From positions 94,540 through 158,539 of the forward strand of contig NZ_KB910925.1 in assembly GCF_000383235.1 (NCBI RefSeq): a stretch of 64,000 bases of DNA. The letters are read 5' to 3'. Positions 46,779-56,193 of the stretch are shown here, one piece after another (within the stretch, counting starts at the first letter, position 1; each line of letters starts with the position of its first letter). Position numbers and translations under genes: made by a program. The notes under the pieces are model-generated. The model searched no databases and was not told where the DNA came from. It saw nothing but the letters and a program-made list of their open reading frames with translations. This DNA is from Bacillus sp. 123MFChir2 (GTDB lineage Bacteria > Bacillota > Bacilli > Bacillales > Bacillaceae_G).

Positions 46779-47841
46779 ATAATCCCCCTATTCGAGCTAA
46801 TACAAGACGAATCTCAAAATAGGAAACATGCTCTCCAGCAGCTTGTTTTAATATTCGCAGCTTCCGTGTCTGTAACTTCTCAATTATGTTCTGTATTTGC
46901 TTCATTTTTTCTTTTTCTATAAAATGCTCCACCTGAAATTCTTTCTCACGTAATGCAATTTCTACAATGTGATCTTCAATTGTCGCAACCTTTAATTTCC
47001 TTATCCGCGCAATTTCATCTATAGTTCTTCCTTGTTTCCATAATTGATACGTTTTTTGTGTGGATATACTAAATAAATCTGCTTTTTCGTTTGGATACGC
47101 AATGATTTCTGTTAACAATGGAAATTGCTGTTTCTGCTGTTGTACTTGTTGAATGATAAAATGAATTGTTCCCCAAAACAAAAGATATACGCGAAGTGTA
47201 TCTTGCCTCATCATATCGCCAAGCTGGTCTGTTGTATAACCAATACGATGGTATCCCGTGAGACGGTACACCAAAATAGTTGCTTCTAATGAAGTCACAT
47301 TCATTAATATTACATTTATTTCTTTATATAACTGTTCCGCTAAATATTCTCTTGAAACAGAAGAATTCATAATAAATCGTTTTACCCAAATCGTGATTTC
47401 TTTATCTTGTTGAATCGGAATAAATTTCACATTTTGCTGCTTTAAATTTGATACGGTTTGTATAATTAAGGATAATCTTTTCCAAAAACTCTCTCCAAGT
47501 TCACCGTAATGCAGACCCTGTAAATGTTTTGGGAAGTAACATATTTTCTCCCATTCATTTAATTGTTTCTCTCCTACATCAGATAAAATGTAAGTATTTT
47601 CATGTACACATGTAATAAGTTGTGCGTTTAATAATGTTTCAATCTGCTTATCATAATTATGACGTCTTAAAGATTTATATACACCAAATAAAAAGGAAAG
47701 ATGAAACATATTCCCATCCTGAAATGTTTGTGAAGAACGCTTTCCTTTTAAAAGGTGATAAATGGAAGAAACTGTTCGTTCACCTTTTAATTGCTTTAAA
47801 CAGTATAGTACAGTATATTGTAGCTGCAATGCCGCTTCCAT
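46768..47841 (-). CDS. ypbB: Helix-turn-helix protein YpbB
   Basis: A 357-residue cytoplasmic protein of the YpbB family. A C-terminal helix-turn-helix ([37 protein letters not shown], about 262-298) is reminiscent of the RQC/HTH_40 domain, followed by a charged helix. It is the first gene of the operon ahead of recQ, so a role in DNA repair together with the helicase is plausible but unproven. Confidence 0.83.
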   Translation of the reverse strand: MEAALQLQYTVLYCLKQLKGERTVSSIYHLLKGKRSSQTFQDGNMFHLSFLFGVYKSLRRHNYDKQIETLLNAQLITCVHENTYILSDVGEKQLNEWEKICYFPKHLQGLHYGELGESFWKRLSLIIQTVSNLKQQNVKFIPIQQDKEITIWVKRFIMNSSVSREYLAEQLYKEINVILMNVTSLEATILVYRLTGYHRIGYTTDQLGDMMRQDTLRVYLLFWGTIHFIIQQVQQQKQQFPLLTEIIAYPNEKADLFSISTQKTYQLWKQGRTIDEIARIRKLKVATIEDHIVEIALREKEFQVEHFIEKEKMKQIQNIIEKLQTRKLRILKQAAGEHVSYFEIRLVLARIGGLYET

Positions 47842-47928
47842 CCTTTCACTCTACTTCTACTACCATTGTAACAAAATGCAACTTATTTAGATATTTTAAA
47901 AAACATCATGAATGACTAAAGAAATTAG

Positions 47929-47958
47929 TTGACAGATCTAATTGATAAGCATTATCAT
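47929..47958 (+). promoter_or_regulatory. Candidate fer promoter
   Basis: TTGACA (47929-47934) with TATCAT (47953-47958) 18 bases downstream. A shifted pair (TTGATA at 47942 and TATATT at 47967) is also possible. Confidence 0.45.
47943..47957. promoter_or_regulatory. Fur-box-like operator at the fer promoter
   Basis: TGATAAG-C-ATTATCA is a 7-1-7 inverted repeat with one mismatch to the TGATAATnATTATCA Fur core. It lies over the -10 region of fer. Confidence 0.55.
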
Positions 47959-47984
47959 TATAATTTTATATTGAAAAGTTATAA

Positions 47985-48305
<321 letters not shown>

Positions 48306-48309
48306 CCTC

Positions 48310-48346
48310 CAAAAATAACCCTTAAATGATGAGGGTTATTTTTTAT
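48310..48346 (+). terminator. Rho-independent terminator of fer
   Basis: Stem AAAATAACCCT/AGGGTTATTTT with TTTTTT tail, directly past the fer stop. Confidence 0.88.
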
Positions 48347-48348
48347 TC

Positions 48349-48547
48349 TATATAAATACAAATTGAAAAAATGACATAAAAACCACTTTTTTAGGGGAGG
48401 TCGAGAGCAACTGGCCAGGCATAGAAGCGGTCAGTTCCTTTTCCTGCCACGGGCAAAGTTTAAAACAAAGGGAGAAAGCAAGTAGCGCCATGTTTTGTTC
48501 TGCATAGAAGCGACTTATATGTTAAAAAAGCAACTTGTATTTATATA
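48349..48547. mobile_element. MITE-like element, copy B4, with terminal inverted repeats
   Basis: A 199-bp element between fer and ribU. Ends TATATAAATACAAATTG (48349-48365) and reverse complement of TATATAAATACAAGTTG (48531-48547): 16 of 17 identical. Contains the core GAGAGCAACTGGCCAGGCAT and CCTTTTCCTGCCACGGGC. No coding potential. Confidence 0.78.
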
Positions 48548-48602
48548 TAAATAATACCCATTCTAAACGAATAGAAACTTGTCGGCAATTAGGCTGTTAC
48601 AG

Positions 48603-48640
48603 AATAAAAAAGCATCAGCAGAAAAATATCCACTGATGCA
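48603..48640 (-). terminator. Rho-independent terminator of ribU
   Basis: Stem GCATCAG/CTGATGC (48612-48639) with TTTTTTATTC on the minus strand. Confidence 0.75.
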
Positions 48641-48651
48641 AAATCTTCTAT

Positions 48652-49230
48652 TTATGCATTTTTCATTTTTGCAAACATCCATACTTTTAATCGAGAAAAT
48701 AAAGGAACAAACACAATTGTTACAATAATTCCTTTAATTAAGTTAAACGGTAAAATTGCCGCGACAATCATTTGACGCATTGCACCGCTAGACATAGCAG
48801 GTTGACCTAAGAACCAAGTGTATGCTGGTAAAATGATGAAATAATTTAGTACACTCATAATCAGTGTCATACAAATTGCTCCTAACATCAGTCCAGTTGT
48901 TAAACTTTTAACTGTGCGATGTTTACGGAACAAAATAGCTGCCGGAAGAATAAAAAGACATCCAGCGATAAAATTCGCCACTTCCCCTACTGGCACTCCC
49001 GTTAAATTTCCATGGATGACATAATAAAGAACGTTTTTAATCGCCTCTACAATTACACCAGAAAGCGGCCCAAAAATAATTGCTACAATTAATGCTGGGA
49101 CATCACTAAAATCAATTTTCAAAAACGGCGGTAATCCTGGAAATGGAAAATCCAGCATCATTAACAAATACGCAATGCTGCTTAGCACCGCAATACTCAT
49201 CATTTTTACTACACTCTTCTGTTGTTTCAT
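48652..49230 (-). CDS. ribU: Riboflavin transporter S-component RibU
   Basis: Substrate-binding membrane subunit of an energy-coupling-factor riboflavin importer (called YpaA/RibU). 192 residues with about five membrane helices; the conserved stretch DFPFPGLPPFLKIDFSDVPALIVAI near the N-terminus is typical. The FMN riboswitch and a conditional terminator upstream fix its role in flavin uptake. Confidence 0.95.
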   Translation of the reverse strand: MKQQKSVVKMMSIAVLSSIAYLLMMLDFPFPGLPPFLKIDFSDVPALIVAIIFGPLSGVIVEAIKNVLYYVIHGNLTGVPVGEVANFIAGCLFILPAAILFRKHRTVKSLTTGLMLGAICMTLIMSVLNYFIILPAYTWFLGQPAMSSGAMRQMIVAAILPFNLIKGIIVTIVFVPLFSRLKVWMFAKMKNA

Positions 49231-49303
49231 GTTTCTCTCTCCTTTTCCATCGATCGTCTCATGGAAAGTGGAAAGGTTCTGCTATGCCCTTTTATTCTAG
49301 CAT

Positions 49304-49336
49304 GAAAAAACCCTTTGCATCAAAAACGCAAAGGGA
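49304..49336 (-). terminator. Riboswitch-controlled terminator of ribU
   Basis: Stem CCCTTTGC/GCAAAGGG (49311-49335) with TTTTTT on the minus strand, placed between the FMN aptamer and the ribU start. Confidence 0.85.
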
Positions 49337-49397
49337 GAAATTTCAGGCACATCAAACAGACGTTCAAATACTTATCTTTTTTGAACGCTTGAACCTC

Positions 49398-49528
49398 CAT
49401 CTTCTCCCATCCAGACTGTACTGTCGGCTTTGGAATCGCACCAAATCCTGCCTTAACGGCTCGCGGGCTTAGAACAAATACATGTGTTCATCACCGCCGG
49501 TCGGGATTTTCACCCTGCCCCGAAGATA
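49398..49528 (-). ncRNA. FMN riboswitch (RFN element)
   Basis: On the minus strand the conserved RFN segments appear in order: GGGGCAGGGTGAAAATCCC, GACCGGCGGTGATG, GCCCGCGAGCC, GATTCCAAAGCCGACAGT and AGTCTGGATGGGAGAAGATG. FMN binding should favour the downstream terminator and shut off ribU. Confidence 0.95.
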
Positions 49529-49552
49529 GACCGATATTTTATTTTCCTCATC

Positions 49553-49581
49553 ATTATACAACAACTTTTAAACAATGTGAA
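49553..49581 (-). promoter_or_regulatory. Sigma-A promoter of the ribU leader
   Basis: Minus strand TTCACA (49576-49581), 17 bases, TATAAT (49553-49558), just upstream of the aptamer. Confidence 0.65.
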
Positions 49582-49620
49582 TGAAAATACTCCTTTTTCC
49601 TTCACATTGCATGGCACCTT

Positions 49621-49731
49621 TCGCTTCCACATAGAACAAAAGATGACCGCTCCTATGCATCGCCAGTCCCTCTCGCCTATTTTAAAAAATGTTTTCCTGT
49701 CAGTTTTTCATAAAGTAACTGAGTAGTTAAA
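49621..49731. mobile_element. MITE-like element, copy B5, truncated
   Basis: About 111 bp in inverse orientation. It shares GACCGCTCCTATGCAT and the outer tip TAACTGAGTAGTTA (49716-49729) with copy B2; the opposite tip is missing. Confidence 0.65.
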
Positions 49732-49926
49732 ATTTTTATTTATATAATTTTTACCAAACCTTCATAATTGCATGACATTCTAATGACTAGTAAATAATAT
49801 GACAAAAAAGAACATTTTTTCGTGTTTGCCCCTTATTGTTGGCAATTCTCTAGTCATTCATATGCGAAAGTGGTAAGATATGATATTGTTAAGAAAACAG
49901 CATTTTCTTACAATGGAGGAAATGTC

Positions 49927-50613
49927 ATGAGTAAAGAAAAAAAACAATCAATTCAAGAAGTTATGAAAAAAAATCTTCGCAAAGAATATTTTTATTTAAA
50001 AAAAGAATTACTGTTCTATTGTCCTATTGACTCAGGAAAATTCTCAAGAGATACATATTATGCTGCCTTTGATGAACATGGAATTAGCATATACCAATAT
50101 GACAAAAACTCAGACAGTAAACTAAAGCTTTGTGAACGACACCCCTGGAAAAGCTGGAGAAAAGTCAAAATCGATCATTATTTAACCAAAACCCAATTCG
50201 TCTTTCAGGGGGAACGGAATTGGATCCTTTCTTTGTTTCACCAAGGAAAGAAGGCAGAGAAAATTATTCAAACTAATACACCTTTAGAAATAGAGATTGT
50301 TTCTAGGCCATTTTTAAAAAAACTGCCAGGTTATCGTTCCAACACAACATTAAATATGTATATTGGAACAATCTGCTACACTGCACTAATTGCGTTTGTA
50401 TTAAAATTTATTGTTCCATTTCAAGTCGTCCAAATCGCCTTGTATTCACTATCCCTTGGCTGTATGTTTCTCGGTCTACTTTGTTTAATTATCGGCCTTA
50501 TTGAACCTACTATTGTCCTATTTAGAACAAAAGAAAAAACAAGGGCGAAAGTATTTTATTATTATAGCTATTTAGCAATTGCCGGATTTATCTGCCTGTT
50601 TATTTTCTGGTAA
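49927..50613 (+). CDS. Membrane protein of unknown function
   Basis: A 228-residue plus-strand product. The first 130 residues are soluble and basic (MSKEKKQSIQEVMKKNLRKEYFY...), the rest has three hydrophobic segments (about 140-160, 166-186 and 205-226). I do not recognise the family. ATG 49927 has GGAGG 7 bases upstream; the frame is open from 49822 but nothing upstream looks coding. It is alone between ribU and the M23 peptidase gene, with its own terminator. Confidence 0.68.
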   Translation: MSKEKKQSIQEVMKKNLRKEYFYLKKELLFYCPIDSGKFSRDTYYAAFDEHGISIYQYDKNSDSKLKLCERHPWKSWRKVKIDHYLTKTQFVFQGERNWILSLFHQGKKAEKIIQTNTPLEIEIVSRPFLKKLPGYRSNTTLNMYIGTICYTALIAFVLKFIVPFQVVQIALYSLSLGCMFLGLLCLIIGLIEPTIVLFRTKEKTRAKVFYYYSYLAIAGFICLFIFW

Positions 50614-50619
50614 CAAACG

Positions 50620-50648
50620 AAAGAGCTAGTCTTCCTAGCTCTTTTTTC
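50620..50648. terminator. Bidirectional terminator
   Basis: Stem AGAGCTAG/CTAGCTCT (50622-50642) with TTTTTT on the plus strand, between two convergent genes. Confidence 0.78.
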
Positions 50649-51261
50649 AATTAATATGTAATTTTTGCGACGGATAAATGTTATCTTTTTGTAAGCGGTT
50701 TTTCACTTTCAATTCTCCAACAGTTGTACCAAACTTCCTAGCAATACTCAATAGTGTATCCCCTGTTTGTACAACATACACCGAAGCAGATGCTACCGTA
50801 TTTTGTTTTTCCCCAAGTATTTGCAGCGGATTCACCGCATATGTTTTCGCTATTGTCCAAGACCCTTTATGTGTTTCTAAATGTAAATGCGCTCCATTAG
50901 AATGTCCTGTATTCCCTACTTGTCCAATTATTTGCCCTTGCAAAATCTCTGCGCCCTCCCTCACAAGGCGTTTATTCATATGTGCATATACAGCTTCATA
51001 ATCTCTATGTTTAATAAATACAACATGACCATAACTATCAGAAAAATAAGATCTTGTTACAACGCCATCATGCATAGCTACAATTGAAGTACCTATTGGT
51101 GCAGCAATATCAATGCCAAAATGCTTTCCATTTCTCGTTCCAAAATAATCACTTATCCGTCCCTCTACTGGCCACGTCCACTGTTTTTCTTCAGCAATAC
51201 TTTCTGCTTGTCCGATAAAAAAAATACAAAAGAAAAACAATATACTCTTTAAAGCTTTCAT
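50647..51261 (-). CDS. LysM-containing M23 peptidoglycan endopeptidase
   Basis: A secreted 204-residue enzyme. Signal peptide (about 1-23) from ATG 51261, then a lysostaphin-type M23 domain with zinc motif HFGIDIAAP, YAHMNK and HLHLETH (about 47-150), and a C-terminal LysM domain (YVVQTGDTLLSIARKFGTTVGELK). It probably cleaves peptidoglycan cross-links. The motif HxH (GAHLHLE) is intact. Upstream open codons to 51288 lack a ribosome site. Confidence 0.88.
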   Translation of the reverse strand: MKALKSILFFFCIFFIGQAESIAEEKQWTWPVEGRISDYFGTRNGKHFGIDIAAPIGTSIVAMHDGVVTRSYFSDSYGHVVFIKHRDYEAVYAHMNKRLVREGAEILQGQIIGQVGNTGHSNGAHLHLETHKGSWTIAKTYAVNPLQILGEKQNTVASASVYVVQTGDTLLSIARKFGTTVGELKVKNRLQKDNIYPSQKLHIN

Positions 51262-51329
51262 TGTAAATCCTCCGTTTTCTATAATCAATCACACTTTTTC
51301 TATTGTGGTTAATTATAGAAAAAAGTATA

Positions 51330-51362
51330 CAAAAAAAAGAAAGAGTCTATTTCTCTTTCTTT
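51330..51362 (-). terminator. Terminator of the cobalamin adenosyltransferase gene
   Basis: Stem AGAAAGAG/CTCTTTCT (51338-51361) overlapping the stop, with TTTTTTTTG on the minus strand. Confidence 0.75.
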
Positions 51363-51928
51363 TCTACTTCATCTCGAAACACGATGGCACTTCTTTTATA
51401 TTCTACATCGTTTACATGAGAGCGAGCATTTACAACCCTTGCAACTGCAAATAAATAATCCGATAATCGATTTACGTATTGTAAAACATGTTCATTTATC
51501 TCATCTTGTTTCTTTAAAGAAACAATGCTCCGTTCTGCTCTTCTTGTAACAGTGCGAGCGATATGAATAATAGCTGCTCCTTCACTTCCTCCTGGCAAAA
51601 TAAACCGTTCCAGCAGCGGTGCTTCTTTTACATATACATCAATCCTTTTCTCTAGAAAAGTAATGATATCCTCCGTTACTTTATACGAAATTTTTTTCTT
51701 CACAATCGCTAAATCCCCGCCGCAATCAAACAACTCATGCTGAATCTTTTCAAGTTCTTGATAAATATCTTGAAACAATTCACCTTGTAAAAGTGTCATT
51801 GCATGCCCAATAAACGAATTGGCCTCATCAAGTGTTCCGTATGCCTCCACACGCAAATCATCCTTATCTACGCGTCCCCCAATAAGACTTGTTCTGCCCT
51901 TATCTCCTGTTTTTGTATAGAGCTTCAT
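51347..51928 (-). CDS. ATP:cob(I)alamin adenosyltransferase, PduO type
   Basis: Transfers the adenosyl group of ATP to cob(I)alamin to make adenosylcobalamin. 193 residues; begins MKLYTKTGDKGRTSLIGG (ATP-binding loop) and has the conserved RRAERSIV and YVNRLSDYLFAVAR motifs. ATG 51928 has AGAAGGGAG upstream; the frame continues to 51985 without a ribosome site. No other cobalamin gene is adjacent; it lies between the M23 gene and resE. Confidence 0.93.
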   Translation of the reverse strand: MKLYTKTGDKGRTSLIGGRVDKDDLRVEAYGTLDEANSFIGHAMTLLQGELFQDIYQELEKIQHELFDCGGDLAIVKKKISYKVTEDIITFLEKRIDVYVKEAPLLERFILPGGSEGAAIIHIARTVTRRAERSIVSLKKQDEINEHVLQYVNRLSDYLFAVARVVNARSHVNDVEYKRSAIVFRDEVEKKEK

Positions 51929-52087
51929 ACTTTTCTCCCTTCTCTTTTGTATTTTTACTATACGAATATTTCTGTTTCTAACCAAGATATAGAGAAAATA
52001 AAGAAGATAGACTAGAGATTCTTACCAATAAAAATTCAATTGGTACTTATTAAAGAATACAGCTTACACAGTTCATTGTTTCATTTT

Positions 52088-52118
52088 ATAAAAAAAGCTT
52101 ATCAAAAAGATAAGCTTT
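52088..52118 (-). terminator. Rho-independent terminator of resDE
   Basis: Stem AAAGCTTATC/GATAAGCTTT (52094-52118) with TTTTTTTAT on the minus strand. Confidence 0.85.
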
Positions 52119-52120
52119 CA

Positions 52121-53890
52121 TCATACTTCTGATGGTAAATATACAGAGAATGTTGTACCCTCACCTACCACACTCGACACTGTTATTTTACCCTCATGTC
52201 CTCGTACAATGTTTTTGGCAATTGCAAGCCCTAAGCCTGTACCACCTGTTTTCCCGCGTGTACGAGCTTTATCTGCTTTATAAAAACGCTCAAATAAGAA
52301 CGGAATATCCTCTTCTGGAATACCAACCCCAGAATCTGAAACTTCAAATACAATTCCGTTATTTTTTTCATCAATAATAAGCGATACTTTACCACCGGTA
52401 TTTGTATGCCTCAACGCATTATCAATTAAATTTGTTAACACTTGTTCAATTCGATCAGGATCAAAAGAATGTTGTTTTATGGAAGTTCGAAAATCAACGA
52501 GTAATTGAACCTCTTTTTCCTTTGCTATTCCTTGAAACTTCCGTGCAATCTTTTCAACAAATGGAACGACATCTACCTCTGATATATGTAATTCTACATG
52601 ACCGCTCTCCATTCGAGCTAAATCTAATAACTCATTCACAAGACGCCCTAATCGGACAGATTCATCATAAATGATTTGCACAAATTCATTCACTTCTTCT
52701 TTCGTTTGAACAATATCATCTAAAATTGCTTCACTGTATCCTTGAAGCATAACCATCGGTGTACGTAATTCATGCGAGACATTTGCAATAAAATCTTTCC
52801 GCATTTTTTCTAGACGGCGCTCTTCTGTCATATCACGAAGTACTGCAACAGCCCCTCGAATTTTCGTCTGATTGTATAGCGGTGTCATCAATACAACATA
52901 ATTCCCTTTTTCTAAATTAATTTCCACAACTTGCTCTTGTTCACTTTCTACAACTGAATGGAACAATTCAACAAGCTCAGATGGCAAACTTACACTTACC
53001 TCTATCTCTTTTTCTTCATGCCATACTTGTAAGAAACGCTCTGCTGGCGGATTAATTACAACAACTTCTCCTTCTTGATTTAACGTAATAACACCATCGG
53101 CCATACTACTTAAAATGCTAGAAAGCTGTTCTTTTTCTTGCTGCAGGGCATTCATATTAAACTTCAATTGTTTCCCCATTTGATTTAAAGCTGTTGCCAA
53201 TTCACCGATTTCATCTTGTGAAACCGTCGGTACCTTCGCATCAAATTTCCCACGCGCTACTTCAAAAGCTACTTCACGCATTTTACGAAGCGGCGCTGTA
53301 ATCCGGGTTGATAAGAAAAACGCAAAGAATGTTGTTAAAATAATTGCAATCCCGGCAGATAAAAAGATAAAATCTGTCGATTTTTCTATTCCCTGTTTTG
53401 GTACTTGTAACGATTGGTATACAAAAACTGCACCATCTTTTGATGACTTTAACGGAACACCAACGACCATAATATCATTTTCATGATTCTTCTTGTTTTT
53501 TTTATCTGGGACGCTTTTTATTTTTTGCACCTTTTTACGCTCTGTAAATACAGTTTGCAACTCTTTGTCATGCTTTAAATCATCTAATGTTAATGTTACC
53601 AATCCTTGTTGAGTCGGAGAAGCAGATACTTTATCATCCTCTTTAATAATGATAATACGCGAAAGAGGGTCAGCGAATTTATATGCGATATGTTCTATCG
53701 TCTTCTCATCCGCCCCCTCTTCTATTAATTCAGAAACGCTCGTTGCAACATTTGTCAGCCTCGTTTCTCCCATCGTCACATAATAATTGTCGAAAAACTG
53801 AGAAAGTAAAATAGCGACAAAGCCCAAGACGAAAGAAACGAGGAGTAAAATGGTCATCCATAGTTTTCCAACAACACTTTTCCAAAGCAT
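52121..53890 (-). CDS. resE: Redox-responsive sensor histidine kinase ResE
   Basis: Sensor kinase of the ResD-ResE respiration/anaerobiosis system. Two membrane helices (about 10-30, 165-185) flank an extracytoplasmic sensor domain; then HAMP (about 186-240), PAS (about 250-355), the phosphoacceptor region FIANVSHELRTPM and the HATPase motifs (NLIDNALRH, DSGVGI, RTRGKTGGTGLGLAI). 589 residues. ATG 53890 overlaps the resD stop; a TTG one codon upstream is a possible start. Confidence 0.96.
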   Translation of the reverse strand: MLWKSVVGKLWMTILLLVSFVLGFVAILLSQFFDNYYVTMGETRLTNVATSVSELIEEGADEKTIEHIAYKFADPLSRIIIIKEDDKVSASPTQQGLVTLTLDDLKHDKELQTVFTERKKVQKIKSVPDKKNKKNHENDIMVVGVPLKSSKDGAVFVYQSLQVPKQGIEKSTDFIFLSAGIAIILTTFFAFFLSTRITAPLRKMREVAFEVARGKFDAKVPTVSQDEIGELATALNQMGKQLKFNMNALQQEKEQLSSILSSMADGVITLNQEGEVVVINPPAERFLQVWHEEKEIEVSVSLPSELVELFHSVVESEQEQVVEINLEKGNYVVLMTPLYNQTKIRGAVAVLRDMTEERRLEKMRKDFIANVSHELRTPMVMLQGYSEAILDDIVQTKEEVNEFVQIIYDESVRLGRLVNELLDLARMESGHVELHISEVDVVPFVEKIARKFQGIAKEKEVQLLVDFRTSIKQHSFDPDRIEQVLTNLIDNALRHTNTGGKVSLIIDEKNNGIVFEVSDSGVGIPEEDIPFLFERFYKADKARTRGKTGGTGLGLAIAKNIVRGHEGKITVSSVVGEGTTFSVYLPSEV

Positions 53891-54606
53891 CAATCGTTCA
53901 CAACCTCAAACTTATAACCAACACCCCATACTGTTACAATCATTTTCGCTGCATTTGCTGATTTTTTACTTAATTTCTCACGCAAACGCTTTACGTGCGT
54001 ATCAACCGTACGTAAATCACCGAAAAATTCATACTGCCATACTTCTTTTAATAATTGTTCACGGTCAAACACTTTATCCGGTGCCTTCGCTAAAAATAGT
54101 AATAATTCATATTCTTTTGGTGTTAAATTCACTTCTTCTCCATCTGCCGTAACACGATGTGCATCATTATCAATTGTTAAGTGTGGGAATACGATAACAT
54201 CTTTTGTTGTTGTATCTTGCGTAAAGAATGTTGTTGTAACGGAACGACGGAGTACAGCTTTTACACGCAACACAACTTCACGCGGACTAAACGGTTTTAC
54301 GATATAATCATCTGTGCCCACTTCAAATCCTTGCACTCTATTTATTTCTTCTCCTTTTGCCGTTAGCATAATAATTGGCGTTGCCTTTTTCTCACGAATC
54401 CCTTTACAAACTTCAATACCGTCTATTCCAGGCATCATAATATCTAAAAGGATAAGATCATAATCATTTTGCAAAGCTTTTTCTAAAGCTGTTTCTCCGT
54501 TATCAGCTTCATCAATGCTGTACTGCTCTCTCTCTAAATACATTTTTAACAAACGACGAATACGATCTTCATCATCTACAATTAAAATCTTTAATTCATT
54601 TTCCAT
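53890..54606 (-). CDS. resD: Response regulator ResD
   Basis: OmpR-type response regulator controlling respiration and anaerobic genes with ResE. 238 residues: receiver with Asp in LILLDIMMPGIDG (about residue 54), K105-type lysine in DDYIVKPFSP, and a winged-helix domain (about 140-235) with EYELLLFLAKAPDKVFDREQLL. It starts a separate transcript from resABC, since a terminator lies between resC and resD. Confidence 0.96.
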   Translation of the reverse strand: MENELKILIVDDEDRIRRLLKMYLEREQYSIDEADNGETALEKALQNDYDLILLDIMMPGIDGIEVCKGIREKKATPIIMLTAKGEEINRVQGFEVGTDDYIVKPFSPREVVLRVKAVLRRSVTTTFFTQDTTTKDVIVFPHLTIDNDAHRVTADGEEVNLTPKEYELLLFLAKAPDKVFDREQLLKEVWQYEFFGDLRTVDTHVKRLREKLSKKSANAAKMIVTVWGVGYKFEVVND

Positions 54607-54924
54607 AGCTATCCGTTGTACACATACACGTCACAACGGTTCACACCTACCTTTCTTCAATACAGTCAAACTTCCCTTATGAGAATTAGTTAAATTAATA
54701 GGACACATGTTAGCCGTAATTTCCCGTTAAAATGAAATAATTTTCTACAGACAAACCTCGCCATGAGCAGAAAGTTCACCCTTGTATCATATTTCACATA
54801 AATAACAAAATATGTTCATGTTTTTTCAAAAAATATGTATTTTCTCTGAACTATACAATTTGTCCTCGACATTATTTTACAAAATCACTCTATACTTTGT
54901 CATGTTTTTCTCAAAAAAGAAAAG
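54607..54924 (-). other. Upstream region of resD
   Basis: About 318 bases with no gene. A weak minus-strand promoter candidate is TTGAAA (54824-54829), 16 bases, TGTTAT (54802-54807). I see no repeat or RNA element. Confidence 0.35.
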
Positions 54925-54972
54925 AATTTAACAAAATTAAAATAGGAAAGTGACAGTCACCTTCCTATTTTA
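54925..54972 (-). terminator. Terminator of the resABC operon
   Basis: Stem AAAATAGGAA-GGTGAC with GTCACTTTCCTATTTT (54940-54972), TAATTTTGTT tail on the minus strand. Confidence 0.78.
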
Positions 54973-55021
54973 TACCGCAATAATGAACTACACAATAGAA
55001 TTCGTTGAACTCCAATACTTG

Positions 55022-56179
55022 TTATGCATACGAATGCAAACCTGCAATCACTAAGTTCACTGCTACAAAATTAAACATAATAATCGCAAAGCCTATTACT
55101 GCAAGCCAAGCAGATTTTTCACCGTGCCACCCCTTCGATAAGCGTAAATGTAAAAACGCTGCATAGAAGAGCCAAGTAATAAGTGCCCAAACCTCTTTTG
55201 GATCCCATCCCCAAAAACGCGTCCATGCAATTTGTGCCCATATCATCGCAAAGATTAATGCACCTAACGTAAAGACCGGGAATCCAATTGCAACGGAACG
55301 ATATCCAATTTCATCAAGTAACTCACTATCAACTTTCCGCAGTGCAGGTTGAATCGCTGCCGCTACTCGTTTTCGTAAAATTAATCTTAAGAGAACATAG
55401 AGCCCCGTTCCTACAAATACTGACCAAATCACAGTGTTTAATTTTTTCGCATTGATAATAGCCGGAGTTTCTATTACAGGCTCAAATTTTTCATCTGTAA
55501 CCAACTTTCCTTCGTGAGGACCAACTAAAGCAGGTAAATTATATACCATCTCTGCTTGTTGCTCATTTTTATTCATCCATTGGAACTTCGCTTCATACTT
55601 TACACTTGAAAAAGCAGTTGTCGCTACTATAAACCCAATTACACAAACAAGCGAAAAAATAACTGCTTCGAGCCAAAATCTTTGCTTGCTTTTTTTTGAC
55701 TGGTCCACATTTTTTAGTAAATATATAACTCCTGTAATAAAACTAATCGATAAAATAGCTTGTCCAGCCGCTGCTGTTGTTACATGAATATGAAGCCAGT
55801 TACTTTTTAACGATGGAATAAGCGGATTAATTTCTCTTGGAAACATACTTGCATAGGCTATTAGTAAAATAGCAACTGGAAGTGCAAATAAGCCAAGTAT
55901 ACTTGTCCGATACATAAAATAAATAATAATAAACGCGCCGACCATCATCATACCGAAAAATGTACCGAACTCAAAAAAATTACTAACCGGTGCATGCCCT
56001 GATGCAATCCATCTCGTAACAAAATATACTGACTGAGCAGCAAAGCCTAAAATTGTGATGGTTATCCCAATGTTTGCCCACTTTCGCCCTTTTTCTTTAA
56101 TCGCTCCCCCAAAGAACAATGTTGCAACTAAATACAATATGAAAGCAGTAAATAAGAAATTACTACTTATTTCGACCAT
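55022..56179 (-). CDS. resC: Cytochrome c biogenesis protein ResC (CcsA)
   Basis: Haem-handling membrane protein of system II cytochrome c biogenesis. 385 residues with eight or more membrane helices; the tryptophan-rich haem motif is [18 protein letters not shown] (about 313-330), with histidines in HIHVTT and [15 protein letters not shown]. It follows resB by 14 bases. Confidence 0.96.
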   Translation of the reverse strand: MVEISSNFLFTAFILYLVATLFFGGAIKEKGRKWANIGITITILGFAAQSVYFVTRWIASGHAPVSNFFEFGTFFGMMMVGAFIIIYFMYRTSILGLFALPVAILLIAYASMFPREINPLIPSLKSNWLHIHVTTAAAGQAILSISFITGVIYLLKNVDQSKKSKQRFWLEAVIFSLVCVIGFIVATTAFSSVKYEAKFQWMNKNEQQAEMVYNLPALVGPHEGKLVTDEKFEPVIETPAIINAKKLNTVIWSVFVGTGLYVLLRLILRKRVAAAIQPALRKVDSELLDEIGYRSVAIGFPVFTLGALIFAMIWAQIAWTRFWGWDPKEVWALITWLFYAAFLHLRLSKGWHGEKSAWLAVIGFAIIMFNFVAVNLVIAGLHSYA

Positions 56180-56193
56180 ACTCTCTCCCCACC

